Positions 29,371 to 38,100 of a stretch of 64,000 nt of DNA are shown here, piece by piece. Source of the DNA: Deinococcus sp. KSM4-11 (GTDB taxonomy: Bacteria; Deinococcota; Deinococci; Deinococcales; Deinococcaceae); NCBI RefSeq assembly GCF_004801415.1, contig NZ_SSNX01000007.1, positions 174,388 through 238,387 on the forward strand, in the 5' to 3' direction. The position numbers and the translations under genes were made by a program. How positions within the stretch are numbered: position 1 is the stretch's first letter; each line of letters starts with the position of its first letter. A model generated the notes under the pieces. The model ran no database searches, was not told where the DNA came from, and worked only from the letters and a program-made list of their open reading frames with translations.

Positions 29371-31380
29371 CTAGCCGCCGAAGAACTTCAGCTTGCCCTG
29401 CGGCGGGCCGGGAAAGTCCGAGACGGCCGGGCCACCGCTGACGCCCAGCACTTCCCGCGCGGCACGGACACCCTGGTCGATGGCGCTGTGCGCGTACGCG
29501 TACGCCCCGGAGTCCGAGTTGGCAATGGCAACCTTGCCCCAACCCTTGCGGGCCGCCTGGATCGGGAGGGGGCCGCCCGGCCAGAAGCGGTCGGCGGGGC
29601 GCATGTACTCGTAGGCGTAGCCGTGCGCCCAGCGGTTTATCGTGATGGCGGCGATGTCGCGGGCCGCGTCGAAGCCGCCGCCGCCCAGCGCGCCGTTCAG
29701 GAGGCGGCGGGCCTGCCGTTCGTAGTCGGCGAACCTTAATCCCAGCAGTTCGGCGCGGCCGGTGTTGAACTGCTCGCGCACGTCCTGCTCCGGGGGGCCG
29801 CCGGGAATGCGGCGCAGGTGCAGCACGACCGGGTCGTCCGGCGTCCGCGCGAAGTGGTAGCTGCCCATGCTGACTGGAAAATCGAGGTCGGCGCCCAGCC
29901 AGAAGTGTCCCGGCGCCGTGACCGCCGAGAGCCCCAGGTTCTTGAAGGCGTGCCAGTTGCGGATGACCACGTTCGTGTACACCAGCGGCACCTTGACCTG
30001 ATCGCGTAGCGCGGTGACCTGGGCCTCGGGCAGCTCCCTGGTGAGGTACGGAATCACGCGGTGCCAGCAGGCCAGCACGACGTGCCCGGCCACCACCGAA
30101 TGCAGGTTCCCACCCCGCGCGTACGTGACCTCGACCTGCCGCGCGGTGCTGGGGTCGCCCAGGTGCCGCACGCGGACAGCGCTGCTCTCCAGCCGGATGC
30201 GGACGGGATGGCCGGGTTGATCCAGCTGCGCGTACTTCAGGCGGCTGACCGCCAGGGTGGGCATGTCGCCGCGTGCGAGTGCCTGCGGGATCAGCGAGCG
30301 CACCAGTGCCCGCGCCACCGAGGCGTTCCCGTCGGGGAAGTGGTAGATGTAGTCGTCGGGATCGGTCATCAGCAGGCGGCCGCTGGGGCTGTTGCGGCGG
30401 TCCGGCTGGTCGCCCAGCTCCATGCCGTCCAGGCCGGGGTTGCCGTTCGCCCAGGCGTCCAGGGTGCCCACCTTGTCGATGCCGCTGCCGTAGTACTCGC
30501 GGGTGCTGTCCTGAAAGTACGTGACCAGTTGCGGGTCGGCGCGGGCGATGTTCAGCAGGAAGTCCCGGTACGTCGTGTCGGCCAGGAGGTCGCGTTTCTG
30601 GGCGGCGGTCTTGCCGGGCAGGTAGTCGCGCGGCGCGTCGGTCAGCTCGATCAGGTCTGCGCGGGCGTTGGCGTTCAGCGGCGTGTCCTTCACCCACTCT
30701 GCGGCTTTGTCGGTCTCGACCACGGTCGCCGCGCGACCCCACACGGCCGGGTCGAAGTACACGCCCCCGCTCAGGCCGCGTTTGTCGTACCACTCGCCGT
30801 CGTAGTAGCCCTCAAATTTCTGCGGCTCTATCCCCACACTGCCCAGCAGGGCATTCACCGCCGGACTGAAGTAGCTGGGGGTCTGCAAGGACTGCGAGCC
30901 GCCGTAGCCGATCATGGTCTTCCCACCCACCCGGAACTCGTTGCGTTTGGCATGCCCGCCGACATCGGCCAGCGGATCGAGGATCAGCACCCGCGCGCGC
31001 GGGTGCAGGCGGCGGAACTCATGTGCCGCCGCGAGGCCCGAGATGCCCGCCCCGACCACCACCAGATCGAAGGTTTCACCCGTGCTGGCGCCCGCTCCCG
31101 GCGTGAGCATCCCGTCACGGATGGCGTGCATCACGGCGTTGGCCTGCGGGGTCTGCCCGACCACCGCGTTCGCCTGGGCGGGTGGGTACTCGCCCGTCGG
31201 GGACCCCCCCGCTCCACCGGCGTGTGCGCGGCCCCACGGCAGCATGCCCTGCGCCGCAACGGCCGCCGCCGTGTACGCCAGGCCGTTCAGGAAGTCGCGC
31301 CGCGCGACCTTGCGGGTCATGCCCAGCGCGCGGTCTTCGGAGGTGGAGGTGGTCGGAACGTCATGCGGTTCGCTGTCCAT
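29371..31380 (-). CDS. Tat-exported FAD oxidoreductase, spermidine-dehydrogenase-like
   Basis: The 669-residue product has a twin-arginine signal (RKVARRDFLNGLAYTAAAVAA, Arg27-Arg28) followed by an FAD Rossmann motif DLVVVGAGISGLAAAHEF and LADVGGHAKRNEF. The ARRDFLNG plus GGHAKRNEF combination is that of SpdH-type spermidine dehydrogenases of the flavin amine oxidase superfamily, so oxidation of a polyamine-like amine outside the cytoplasm is the best guess. The C-terminal FAD segment includes NSDSGAYAYAHSAIDQGVRAAREVLG. ATG at 31380 was chosen; ATG 31320 (MTRKVARRDFL) is an alternative. A TACACT -10 lies 55 bp upstream. No partner cytochrome is nearby. Confidence 0.78.
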   Translation of the reverse strand: MDSEPHDVPTTSTSEDRALGMTRKVARRDFLNGLAYTAAAVAAQGMLPWGRAHAGGAGGSPTGEYPPAQANAVVGQTPQANAVMHAIRDGMLTPGAGASTGETFDLVVVGAGISGLAAAHEFRRLHPRARVLILDPLADVGGHAKRNEFRVGGKTMIGYGGSQSLQTPSYFSPAVNALLGSVGIEPQKFEGYYDGEWYDKRGLSGGVYFDPAVWGRAATVVETDKAAEWVKDTPLNANARADLIELTDAPRDYLPGKTAAQKRDLLADTTYRDFLLNIARADPQLVTYFQDSTREYYGSGIDKVGTLDAWANGNPGLDGMELGDQPDRRNSPSGRLLMTDPDDYIYHFPDGNASVARALVRSLIPQALARGDMPTLAVSRLKYAQLDQPGHPVRIRLESSAVRVRHLGDPSTARQVEVTYARGGNLHSVVAGHVVLACWHRVIPYLTRELPEAQVTALRDQVKVPLVYTNVVIRNWHAFKNLGLSAVTAPGHFWLGADLDFPVSMGSYHFARTPDDPVVLHLRRIPGGPPEQDVREQFNTGRAELLGLRFADYERQARRLLNGALGGGGFDAARDIAAITINRWAHGYAYEYMRPADRFWPGGPLPIQAARKGWGKVAIANSDSGAYAYAHSAIDQGVRAAREVLGVSGGPAVSDFPGPPQGKLKFFGG

Positions 31381-31434
31381 GGGAACCTCGGTGCTGGGGC
31401 AGGGGAGGGCTCGACTGGCGGTGTGGTCAAGGGC

Positions 31435-31440
31435 AGTGTA
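31435..31440 (-). promoter_or_regulatory. -10 element (TACACT) for the SpdH-like gene
   Basis: TACACT on the minus strand is about 55 bases before the ATG at 31380, so this transcript would have a leader with a GAGG-type ribosome site, unlike the leaderless genes nearby. Confidence 0.35.
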
Positions 31441-31565
31441 GACGTCCGCCCTGCCCCCTTCACTGGAGCTCCGCGCCGTCCCGGTCGTCCCCACCTCTGG
31501 AGGCCGTGCACGTAGGCCGACGTGAACTCCGTCCCAGTTGACAGACTGTCATCAGGCGGGGGGAG

Positions 31566-31571
31566 TACGCT
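31566..31571 (+). promoter_or_regulatory. Leaderless -10 element (TACGCT) for the HlyIII gene
   Basis: TACGCT is 6 bases before the ATG at 31578. A TTGACA lies at 31538-31543, with a 22-bp gap that is longer than ideal. Confidence 0.5.
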
Positions 31572-31577
31572 ACCTGC

Positions 31578-32222
31578 ATGATCCGCCGCCTGCCTGCCCC
31601 CCGCGAACCCGTGAACGCCCTGACGCACTGGGCCGGGGTGCTGGCGGCCCTGCTGATCCTGGGGCCCCTGCTGTGGTGGGCCCACGCGCACGCCCTGGCC
31701 CTGTGGCCCTTCATCGTGTTCGTCCTGAGCATGACCCTGCTGTACGCGGCCAGTGCCAGCTACCACTCGTTCTTCCCCAGCGAACGTGGACTGCTGTGGC
31801 TGCGCAAACTCGATCACGCCGGAATCTTCCTGCTGATCGCCGGAAGTTACACCCCCGTCGCGTACTTCGGCCTGCACGGCGTGTGGCAGGGCGTGGTGCT
31901 GTGGGTCATCTGGGGCATCGCCCTGACCGGCATCACCCTGAAACTCGTCACCATGCGCCTGCCCCGCTGGATCAGCACGCTGCTGTACGTCGGCATGGGC
32001 TGGCTGGCGCTGGCCTTCATTCCGCAGCTCGCACACAACCTGCCTCCCAGCGCGATCTTCTGGCTCGCGGCCGGCGGCGTGCTGTACTCGCTGGGCGCCG
32101 TCGTGTACGGCACCAAACGCTGGGATCCGCGCCCTGGCGTATTCGGCTTCCACGAGATCTGGCACCTGTTCGTGCTCGGCGGCACGGGCGCACACGTCGC
32201 CATGATGTTCAACCTGCGCTGA
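31578..32222 (+). CDS. HlyIII / PAQR family membrane protein (TrhA-like)
   Basis: The 214-residue product has seven transmembrane helices and the conserved PAQR residues: [12 protein letters not shown] at the N-terminus, [28 protein letters not shown], and [11 protein letters not shown] at the end. The His and Asp residues form a metal site, presumably zinc. In Bacillus subtilis and E. coli this family (YplQ/TrhA) affects membrane energetics and fluidity; a hemolysin role is historical. Monocistronic, with a bidirectional terminator shared with the convergent protease gene. Confidence 0.92.
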   Translation: MIRRLPAPREPVNALTHWAGVLAALLILGPLLWWAHAHALALWPFIVFVLSMTLLYAASASYHSFFPSERGLLWLRKLDHAGIFLLIAGSYTPVAYFGLHGVWQGVVLWVIWGIALTGITLKLVTMRLPRWISTLLYVGMGWLALAFIPQLAHNLPPSAIFWLAAGGVLYSLGAVVYGTKRWDPRPGVFGFHEIWHLFVLGGTGAHVAMMFNLR

Positions 32223-32237
32223 GCCGGGAAAGAAGAT

Positions 32238-32267
32238 GGGGCGGAGGCTGTGCGTAGCCTCCGCCCC
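32238..32267. terminator. Bidirectional terminator between convergent genes
   Basis: GGGGCGGAGGCT, a 6-base loop and AGCCTCCGCCCC form a perfect 12-bp stem in the 59-bp gap between the HlyIII gene and the site-2 protease gene, followed by GTTCC. Confidence 0.75.
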
Positions 32268-32281
32268 GTTCCTGTGCCCAT

Positions 32282-32893
32282 CTACGCGCCGACGAAGCCT
32301 TGCACCCAGCCCTGCACGACGTTGATCAGGCCGCTGATCTGCCGGCCGAACAGGTAGATGAAGGCCATCACGATCAGGAACGAGTACGGCAACATCTCGA
32401 ACTGCGCCAGGCTGCGTCCTAGCGACGGCACCAGCGCGCCCAGGATGCGGCTGCCGTCGAGCAGCGGAATGGGAATCAGATTGAACACCGCCAGCACCAC
32501 GTTGATGCTCAGGATGGTCGTCAGAACGACATACACGATGTCCATGTGCGATCCGAACTTCAGCAGCAGGGCGCACACCAGCGCGATCAGCAGGTTGCTC
32601 AGCGGCCCGGCCGCCGACACCCACAGCGTGCCCCAGCGGCCCAGGTTGTTCGGATTGATCGGCACGGGCTTGGCGAAGCCGAAGCCGACCAGCAGCATCA
32701 GCAGCGTGCCGAAAGGATCGAGGTGCTTGAGGGGATTGAGGGTCACGCGCCCGTAGCGGCGCGGCGTGGGATCGCCCAGGCGATCCGCCGTCCACGCGTG
32801 CGCGAACTCGTGGAAGGTCAGTGACAGCACGAGTGCCGCCGCGATGATCACGAACGCCAGCGGGTTCGAGGTCAGCAGATTGATCAGGCCCAT
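32282..32893 (-). CDS. Site-2 protease family membrane protein (peptidase M50)
   Basis: The 203-residue product is a compact intramembrane metalloprotease of the M50 group lacking a PDZ domain. The zinc motif HEFAH is at residues 28-32 and the third ligand Asp146 is in [28 protein letters not shown] and [12 protein letters not shown] are typical of the YwhC/Rip3-like subgroup with four to six membrane segments. The substrate is unknown; candidates are anti-sigma factors or signal-peptide remnants. A TAGAAT -10 lies 9 bases before the ATG, so any leader is at most a few bases. Confidence 0.9.
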   Translation of the reverse strand: MGLINLLTSNPLAFVIIAAALVLSLTFHEFAHAWTADRLGDPTPRRYGRVTLNPLKHLDPFGTLLMLLVGFGFAKPVPINPNNLGRWGTLWVSAAGPLSNLLIALVCALLLKFGSHMDIVYVVLTTILSINVVLAVFNLIPIPLLDGSRILGALVPSLGRSLAQFEMLPYSFLIVMAFIYLFGRQISGLINVVQGWVQGFVGA

Positions 32894-32918
32894 AGTCCCG
32901 GCATTCTACGGGCCGCCC

Positions 32919-34040
32919 CTACGGGCATTTGCCTGACGGGTATGAGTCCAGATACGAGCGCAGCGCCTCGCGTTCGTCGTCTGCGCTGTGCAGCGCGCCA
33001 TCCTGCCGCAGGCGGGCCAGATGGGCCAGGGCCTCCCCGACCTGCGGGCCGGGCGGAATTCCCAGGGCGACCACGTCCCGCCCGGTCAGAGGGACGTACG
33101 CCTCCGGGCGCAGCAGTGCACGGAGCTGGCGTTCCGGCGTGCCCTCCGGGAAGAAGGTGTCCGAGAGGGCGCGGGCGAGCAGCGCGGCGGGCCGGTCGCC
33201 GAGTTCCAGCCGCGCTGCCAGGAACGCCGGGTCGGACGATGCGTGCAGGAGGGCCGCCGCGTAGGGCTGGAACGTGACGTCCATGTCCTGTGCCCGGAGG
33301 GCATCAAGCGCCTCCAGGCCGGGGGCCTCGGGCAGCAGCGATCCCGCGCCCCAGGCCCGGAGGGTTCGTAGCACGGCACCCGGCCTGGGTTCGGACAACA
33401 TCAACTTCAGTTCCGCCCACAACCGGGGCGTGCGGTCGGCCAGGGCCAGCGCGTCCGGCACCTGGGCAAGCAGATCAGGATGGGCGCTCAGTTCCAGGCG
33501 GGCCGCCAGCCTGGCCCCGCGCACCAGGCGGCTGGCGTCCTCGTGCAGCGACTTCTCGTGCAGGGGTCGCAGCGTTCGCGCGTGCAGGTCGTCCAGGCCG
33601 CCCACCACGTCCAGCACCTCGCCGGGGCCGGTGGGCCAGGCGGTCAGGGCCAGGGCGTTCACGCTGAAATCCCGCCGCCTCAGGTCGTCCTCCAGCGTGC
33701 CGGGGGCGGGCACCGGGTTCTGTCCGGCCACCGGGTAGCTTTCCCGCCTGGCTCGCACCAGATCGGCAGATCTCCCGTCCGGCAGGGTCACGGTGGCGTT
33801 CCGGAAGGCCGGGTGGAAGGTCAGGGGCAGGCCTGTCGCGCGGGCGAGGGCCTCCACGTCCGTGCCCTCCACGACCACATCCAGATCCAGGGGATGCTGG
33901 CCCAGGAGGGCGTCCCGTACCGCGCCTCCCACCAGGGCCACGCGCGCCGCCGGCCCGGCGTGCCCGGCCAGTGAACGCAGCCACGTCCGGTCGTCCGGGC
34001 GCAGGTGCTCCCAGAGGGCAGCGGGCAAGTCCGTGGTCAC
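32919..34040 (-). CDS. tRNA nucleotidyltransferase family protein (CCA- or A-/CC-adding)
   Basis: The 373-residue class II polynucleotide adenylyltransferase has the head motif [26 protein letters not shown], with Gly38-Gly39 and catalytic Asp52 and Asp54. [11 protein letters not shown] and [30 protein letters not shown] are the further class II signatures. It acts on tRNA 3' ends using CTP/ATP without a template. Deinococcus has been reported to divide CCA addition between CC-adding and A-adding enzymes, so which half it performs cannot be decided here. GTG start. The gene is 13 bp downstream of the HtrA protease gene stop-to-start and probably co-transcribed. Confidence 0.85.
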   Translation of the reverse strand: MTTDLPAALWEHLRPDDRTWLRSLAGHAGPAARVALVGGAVRDALLGQHPLDLDVVVEGTDVEALARATGLPLTFHPAFRNATVTLPDGRSADLVRARRESYPVAGQNPVPAPGTLEDDLRRRDFSVNALALTAWPTGPGEVLDVVGGLDDLHARTLRPLHEKSLHEDASRLVRGARLAARLELSAHPDLLAQVPDALALADRTPRLWAELKLMLSEPRPGAVLRTLRAWGAGSLLPEAPGLEALDALRAQDMDVTFQPYAAALLHASSDPAFLAARLELGDRPAALLARALSDTFFPEGTPERQLRALLRPEAYVPLTGRDVVALGIPPGPQVGEALAHLARLRQDGALHSADDEREALRSYLDSYPSGKCP

Positions 34041-34053
34041 GGAACGCCGGTAC

Positions 34054-35346
34054 TCATTTGAAGGAGGTGGCGTCCAGGGTGACCTTCACGTCCCGCGTCT
34101 TGCCCGCCCGCCAGACCTTCAGGGTCACGGTGTCGCCCTGTTTCTTGTCGATCAGCGCGGCCTGTAGATCCTCCACGCCGTCCACGGGCGAGCCGTCGAC
34201 GGCGGTAATCACGTCGCCACCCAGAGCGATCTGCCCTCCACGGAACTGCTGTGTGGTCGTCCCGCCCTTGAGTCCGGCCCTCGCGGCGGGTGAGCCGGGC
34301 GTCACGTCCCCGATCACCAGACCGCTCTCAGGCAGCTTCAACTGCGCCTTGCCCTGTGGACTCAGCGCGCTCAGGCCCACCGGGATGGTCTGCCCCTGGC
34401 CCTGCACGAGCAGTCCCGCGCCCAGCCCGATCCGCGGCGCGGTGATCATCCCCCCCTTCGCCGCCTGCAGGCGCGGCAGCAGGTTCTTCGCGGCGTTGAT
34501 CGGAATGGCGAAGCCCACCCCGGCGCTCTGCCCGACCCCGCCCGACTGCACGCCGGGGCTGATGATCTGCGTGTTGATCCCGATCACGCGCCCGCCACTG
34601 TCGAGCAGCGGGCCGCCCGAGTTGCCGGGATTGATGGCCGCGTCGGTCTGGATGGCCTTCTGCGTGATGCCCTGCCCGTTCGCGCCGCCGAAGCCGATCG
34701 GGATCTGCCGGGCGGTGCTGCTCACGATGCCCTCGGTGACGCTGAAATCCAGGCCGAAGGGCGCGCCCATGGCGATGGCCTTCTGCCCGACCTTCAACGT
34801 GTCGCTGTTGCCCAGCGGAATCGGCTTGATCAGCGCCTTGTTCAGGCCCTCGGGGCGGATCAGGGCCAGGTCGTACTGTGGCGCGAGGCCGATCACCTTC
34901 GCCGGGACGCTCTTCTGCTGCCCCATGACGCGCACGCTGATCTTCTGCGCGGCCTCCGTGCCGGACTCGCCCGCCACCACGTGGTAATTCGTCAGGATGT
35001 CCCCCGCCGCGTTCACGAAGAAGCCGCTGCCGACGCCCCGCTGCACCTGCGTCTGGCTGCCGTCCCCGCCGAACATCATCCCGAAGGGATCCTGACTCAC
35101 GACCTGCGTCTCGGTGCTGATGTACACCAGCCCCGGCTCGTAGCGCGCGACCACCGCAATGGTGTTCTGCTCGTTCTGCAACTTCGCGCCCGGCTCGGCT
35201 GCCAGCGCGTTCGCCATGACATCCTGCGGTGGGGTAGGAGTGGCAGGCGTCTGGGCCGTGCCCAGCGGCACCTGATCCCGCATGAACGTGGCTCCCAGGC
35301 CCAGCCCGACGAGAACGAGAATGACCGCCACCCCTGTGCCCTTCAT
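34054..35346 (-). CDS. HtrA/DegP-type serine protease with PDZ domain
   Basis: The 430-residue product is anchored by one N-terminal helix ([21 protein letters not shown]) and extends outside the cytoplasm. Its trypsin-like domain has the catalytic triad His122 (TNYHVVAG), Asp159 (QYDLALIR) and Ser243 ([11 protein letters not shown]). One PDZ domain follows ([20 protein letters not shown]...[19 protein letters not shown]), as in DegS and HhoA-like proteins. It degrades misfolded envelope proteins in this family. ATG 35346 was chosen because a GATAAT -10 lies 6 bases upstream and the anchor helix starts there; the frame open to 35640 is not coding. Confidence 0.93.
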   Translation of the reverse strand: MKGTGVAVILVLVGLGLGATFMRDQVPLGTAQTPATPTPPQDVMANALAAEPGAKLQNEQNTIAVVARYEPGLVYISTETQVVSQDPFGMMFGGDGSQTQVQRGVGSGFFVNAAGDILTNYHVVAGESGTEAAQKISVRVMGQQKSVPAKVIGLAPQYDLALIRPEGLNKALIKPIPLGNSDTLKVGQKAIAMGAPFGLDFSVTEGIVSSTARQIPIGFGGANGQGITQKAIQTDAAINPGNSGGPLLDSGGRVIGINTQIISPGVQSGGVGQSAGVGFAIPINAAKNLLPRLQAAKGGMITAPRIGLGAGLLVQGQGQTIPVGLSALSPQGKAQLKLPESGLVIGDVTPGSPAARAGLKGGTTTQQFRGGQIALGGDVITAVDGSPVDGVEDLQAALIDKKQGDTVTLKVWRAGKTRDVKVTLDATSFK

Positions 35347-35352
35347 GCCGGC

Positions 35353-35358
35353 ATTATC
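35353..35358 (-). promoter_or_regulatory. Leaderless -10 element (GATAAT) for the HtrA gene
   Basis: On the minus strand GATAAT is followed by 6 bases and the ATG at 35346. Confidence 0.5.
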
Positions 35359-35458
35359 CCCGCCGCTCCCGCCCGCGTTCTTGAGGGAAGGTTGCGGCTT
35401 CCCGTGCCTGCGCCACATGGCCGATGTACCGCCGCGCCCGGTGTGCTGTGCTGGACGC

Positions 35459-36481
35459 ATGCCGCAGTTGGATGGTGCCGACGCTGACCTGAGGCGAGGC
35501 CTGGGGGACTTCCTGGCGCGAGACCGCACGGACGGCGTGTTCCACACGGAGGTGGGCGGGCCGGGCAGCGTCCCCGCCCTGGCTGGCCTGGACGCGCCCG
35601 AACTGCACGCCGAGCTGCTCCCGGAGGTGCCCACGGACACGCAGCGCGCAGCCCTGGTTCACCTGGGGTACGTCCCGGAAACGGACGCGCGGTGGTGGCA
35701 TCCCGGTGGCTGGCGGCTGGTGCTGCCAGATCACGGCAGCGGCTGGCGCAGCCGGCAGCACGCCCTGCGCGCCCTCCTGATCGCCGATCCGCGCGCCGCG
35801 CTGGAGTACCGCCGCGTGTACGGCCGCCGTGGCCGGGACGCCGCCGACCGGGCGCTGGAGGCGGCCGCCCTGGAACACCATGTCCGCACCGTCGGCTGGC
35901 GGCCGATGCAGTTCGCTGCCCGTGCCCTTGCCCATCTGGACGCCCCGTGGATGGTCGCCGGCGGCCTGGCGCTCGACCTGCACGCGGGCCGCGTGACCCG
36001 CCCGCACGACGACATCGACATCGTCCTTCCCAGCACCGCGCAGGAGCAGCTGCCGAACCTATTGCGGGGCTGGCGGCTGGACGCCTCGGTGAACGGCTCC
36101 TACCAGACCTTCACGCCCCCACTGGAACTCCCCGCCTACCAGATCCACGGGCGGCACCCCGATCTGCCAGACGTGCTCATGCTCGACGTGATGCTCACGG
36201 ATCTGAGCGGCGGCGTGTGGCACTACCGGCGTGATCCCACCATTACGCGGCCGCTGCAGGGGGCGCGCCGCGTCGGAGACCTGGGAATCCCGTACCTCGC
36301 GCCTGAGATCGTCCTGCTGTTCAAAGCTGGATCCAGTAACGGCCAGGGGCCGCGCGGCAAGGACGCCCACGACTTCGAGCGGGCCCTCCCCACCCTGGAT
36401 GCTCCCGCCCGGACGTGGCTCCACGGGGCGCTGCACCACACCCGGCCCGGCCACCCGTGGCTGGAGCGGTTGACCACTTGA
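35459..36481 (+). CDS. Two-domain nucleotidyltransferase: degenerate GrpB-like + aminoglycoside-nucleotidyltransferase-like
   Basis: The 340-residue product appears to join two nucleotidyltransferase-fold modules. Residues 25-130 resemble a decayed GrpB (UPF0157) domain: [14 protein letters not shown] in place of the GSTAVPGL motif, [10 protein letters not shown], and [28 protein letters not shown]. Residues 155-330 carry [27 protein letters not shown] with Gly168-Gly169 and the acidic residues Asp185 and Asp187, as in the AadA5/Lnu/ANT(2'')-like group. Modification of an aminoglycoside-like molecule is possible but unproven. TGTGCT lies 6 bases before the ATG as a weak leaderless -10. Convergent with hslO, stops 3 bp apart. 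Confidence 0.75.
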   Translation: MPQLDGADADLRRGLGDFLARDRTDGVFHTEVGGPGSVPALAGLDAPELHAELLPEVPTDTQRAALVHLGYVPETDARWWHPGGWRLVLPDHGSGWRSRQHALRALLIADPRAALEYRRVYGRRGRDAADRALEAAALEHHVRTVGWRPMQFAARALAHLDAPWMVAGGLALDLHAGRVTRPHDDIDIVLPSTAQEQLPNLLRGWRLDASVNGSYQTFTPPLELPAYQIHGRHPDLPDVLMLDVMLTDLSGGVWHYRRDPTITRPLQGARRVGDLGIPYLAPEIVLLFKAGSSNGQGPRGKDAHDFERALPTLDAPARTWLHGALHHTRPGHPWLERLTT

Positions 36482-36484
36482 GGC

Positions 36485-37396
36485 TCAGGCGCGGGCGTGC
36501 GCGTCCGTCGCGTCCAGCGCCGCGATCTCGTCCGGACTGATCTGGTACTTCTCGCCGCACCAGTGGCACACGATCTCCTGCCCGCCGTCCGCCATCATCT
36601 CCTGGCGCTCGGCCGCACTGAAGAACTTCAGCGAGTCACTGGCCTTCTCCCGCGAGCAGCGGCACTGGAAGCCCACCTCCTGCGCCTCCGCCGCCAGGGT
36701 CAGGCCCAGCCCCTCGGCCGCCCGTTCCATCACGCTCAGCAGCCCACCCTGCCGCAGCGCCGTGGTGATCTGCCCGATCGAGCGGATGTTCGCCTCCAGC
36801 TGCGCCAGCGTTTCGTCCGTCACTCCCGGCATGGCCTGCACCAGCAGCCCCCCTGCGTACGTCACCCGCTCGCCCTCCTCGTACACGCCCAGCAGCACGG
36901 CATTCGGAATCTGCTCCGACACGCCCAGGTAAGCACTCACATCCTCGGCAATCTCCCCACTCACCAGCCGGATACTGCCCGTATACGGCTCACCATTGTC
37001 GAGCAGCCGCGTCACCGCGAGTTCCCCATCCGTCCCCACGATCCCGCTCACATCCAGCTTTCCATCGGACTCGCGCAGCGGCAGATCCGCGTGCGGCTGG
37101 CGCACGTACCCACGCACCCGCCCATCCGCGCTGCCCTCCGCCACGATCCAGCCCACTGGGCCATCGCCCTCCACGCGCACCGTCACACGGCTGTCGGCGC
37201 GCTTGCCCAGCACAATGCTCAGCAGCGCCGATGCCGTCAGCGTGCGCCCCAGCGCGGCCGTGGCCGTCTTGCTCAGGTCATGGCGCACACGGGCGTCCTC
37301 GACCACGCGGGCCGAGTCCATGCCGATGAGTCGCAACGTATTCCCAGCCGCCGTGCCGCGCAGCAGGTAGGAGGAAGAGGAGGCCGGATCAGACAT
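36485..37396 (-). CDS. hslO: Redox-regulated chaperone Hsp33
   Basis: The 303-residue cytoplasmic holdase binds unfolding proteins under oxidative stress. The zinc switch is intact: Cys245 and Cys247 (CRC) with Cys277 and Cys280 (CHWC) coordinate Zn when reduced. The N-terminal core has [28 protein letters not shown] and [15 protein letters not shown] segments. Of two close ATGs, 37396 is preferred over 37402 because the TAAGGT -10 then lies exactly 7 bases upstream. A role in desiccation and oxidant tolerance fits the genus. Confidence 0.95.
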   Translation of the reverse strand: MSDPASSSSYLLRGTAAGNTLRLIGMDSARVVEDARVRHDLSKTATAALGRTLTASALLSIVLGKRADSRVTVRVEGDGPVGWIVAEGSADGRVRGYVRQPHADLPLRESDGKLDVSGIVGTDGELAVTRLLDNGEPYTGSIRLVSGEIAEDVSAYLGVSEQIPNAVLLGVYEEGERVTYAGGLLVQAMPGVTDETLAQLEANIRSIGQITTALRQGGLLSVMERAAEGLGLTLAAEAQEVGFQCRCSREKASDSLKFFSAAERQEMMADGGQEIVCHWCGEKYQISPDEIAALDATDAHARA

Positions 37397-37403
37397 GAGC
37401 ATG

Positions 37404-37409
37404 ACCTTA
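37404..37409 (-). promoter_or_regulatory. Leaderless -10 element (TAAGGT) for hslO
   Basis: TAAGGT on the minus strand is 7 bases before the ATG at 37396 and only 1 base before the alternative ATG at 37402, so it helps to decide the start. Confidence 0.5.
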
Positions 37410-37643
37410 GCGGGTTCATGTGGTGGTCGGTGTGGGAGGCCTCTCACTTCGGGATATTGTCGTGCTGGTCGGCTGTTCTGTGGGTGGGCAGGTGGTCGCT
37501 GTTGTCGTCCGGCTGGCCCTTCACGGCGGTCACGTTGGCATGGGGCGGCGTGCCTGCCGTTTGCGGTTGCGTCGTCAGCGCCCGCGCGCTTCGCGCACGA
37601 TGGCATCCAGTGGGCTGGCAGGGTGGGTCGCTTCGGTTTTTGC

Positions 37644-37676
37644 TCCCTCTCCTCAGGAGAAGGTTGGGGTGAGGGG
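37644..37676. repeat. Intergenic CCCTCTCC...GGTTGGGGTGAGGGG element
   Basis: This 33-bp stretch in the 277-bp hslO-acpS gap has the look of a widely distributed extragenic repeat (CCCTCTCC, short centre, GGAGAAGGTTGGGGTGAGGGG) found between genes in many GC-rich bacteria. Only one copy was noticed in this window. Confidence 0.35.
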
Positions 37677-37679
37677 CTC

Positions 37680-38063
37680 TTACCGCTCTTCCAGCACCAC
37701 CACCGCCGAGGCATGTTCCTTGGTGTGGGTCAGGGTCAGGTGGGTGATCCAGCCACGCTCCTGCATCTCGGCGGCAATGGCGGGCGCGTAGCCCAGGATC
37801 GGCGGGGCGAAGGGAAAGGGGCCGCCTGGGGTGCGTTCGCGTTCTACCCACACGTCGCGCCAGCCGTGGGGGCGGGGCCAGACCTTCTGGAAGGCTTCCT
37901 TCGCGGCGAAGCGGGCGGCGAGGCTGGGAGCGGGGTCGCTCAGGCGGGCGCAGTACGCCAGTTCGGTGGGCGCGAACAGTTTTTCGGCGCGGCGTCCCTC
38001 GCGCTCCAGCATGCCGCGGATGCGCTCGATCTCGATCAGGTCATGGCCGATGGCGACAATCAC
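37680..38063 (-). CDS. acpS: Holo-[acyl-carrier-protein] synthase
   Basis: The 127-residue enzyme transfers 4'-phosphopantetheine from CoA to the serine of apo-ACP, using Mg2+. The family start [14 protein letters not shown] carries the metal-binding Asp8, and [16 protein letters not shown] holds the second acidic ligand (Glu of AAKEAF). [20 protein letters not shown] is the C-terminal strand pair. GTG start with a TATGCT -10 six bases upstream, so probably leaderless. It is divergent from the MNT-HEPN gene, only 37 bp apart. Confidence 0.96.
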   Translation of the reverse strand: MIVAIGHDLIEIERIRGMLEREGRRAEKLFAPTELAYCARLSDPAPSLAARFAAKEAFQKVWPRPHGWRDVWVERERTPGGPFPFAPPILGYAPAIAAEMQERGWITHLTLTHTKEHASAVVVLEER

Positions 38064-38069
38064 GCGGTC

Positions 38070-38075
38070 AGCATA
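38070..38075 (-). promoter_or_regulatory. Leaderless -10 element (TATGCT) for acpS
   Basis: TATGCT on the minus strand is 6 bases before the GTG at 38063. The identical hexamer faces the other way at 38089-38094. Confidence 0.55.
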
Positions 38076-38088
38076 TGCGAGGGCACCC

Positions 38089-38094
38089 TATGCT
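38089..38094 (+). promoter_or_regulatory. Leaderless -10 element (TATGCT) for the MNT-HEPN gene
   Basis: TATGCT is 6 bases before the GTG at 38101, 13 bp from its mirror copy for acpS, so both -35 regions overlap the opposite gene's start. Confidence 0.55.
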
Positions 38095-38100
38095 CTGGCG

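Noticed and set aside
34054..35640. Start of HtrA at 35640
   Set aside because: The extra 98 residues are Ser/Arg/Pro-rich with no conserved feature, and the anchor helix with a -10 element starts at 35346.
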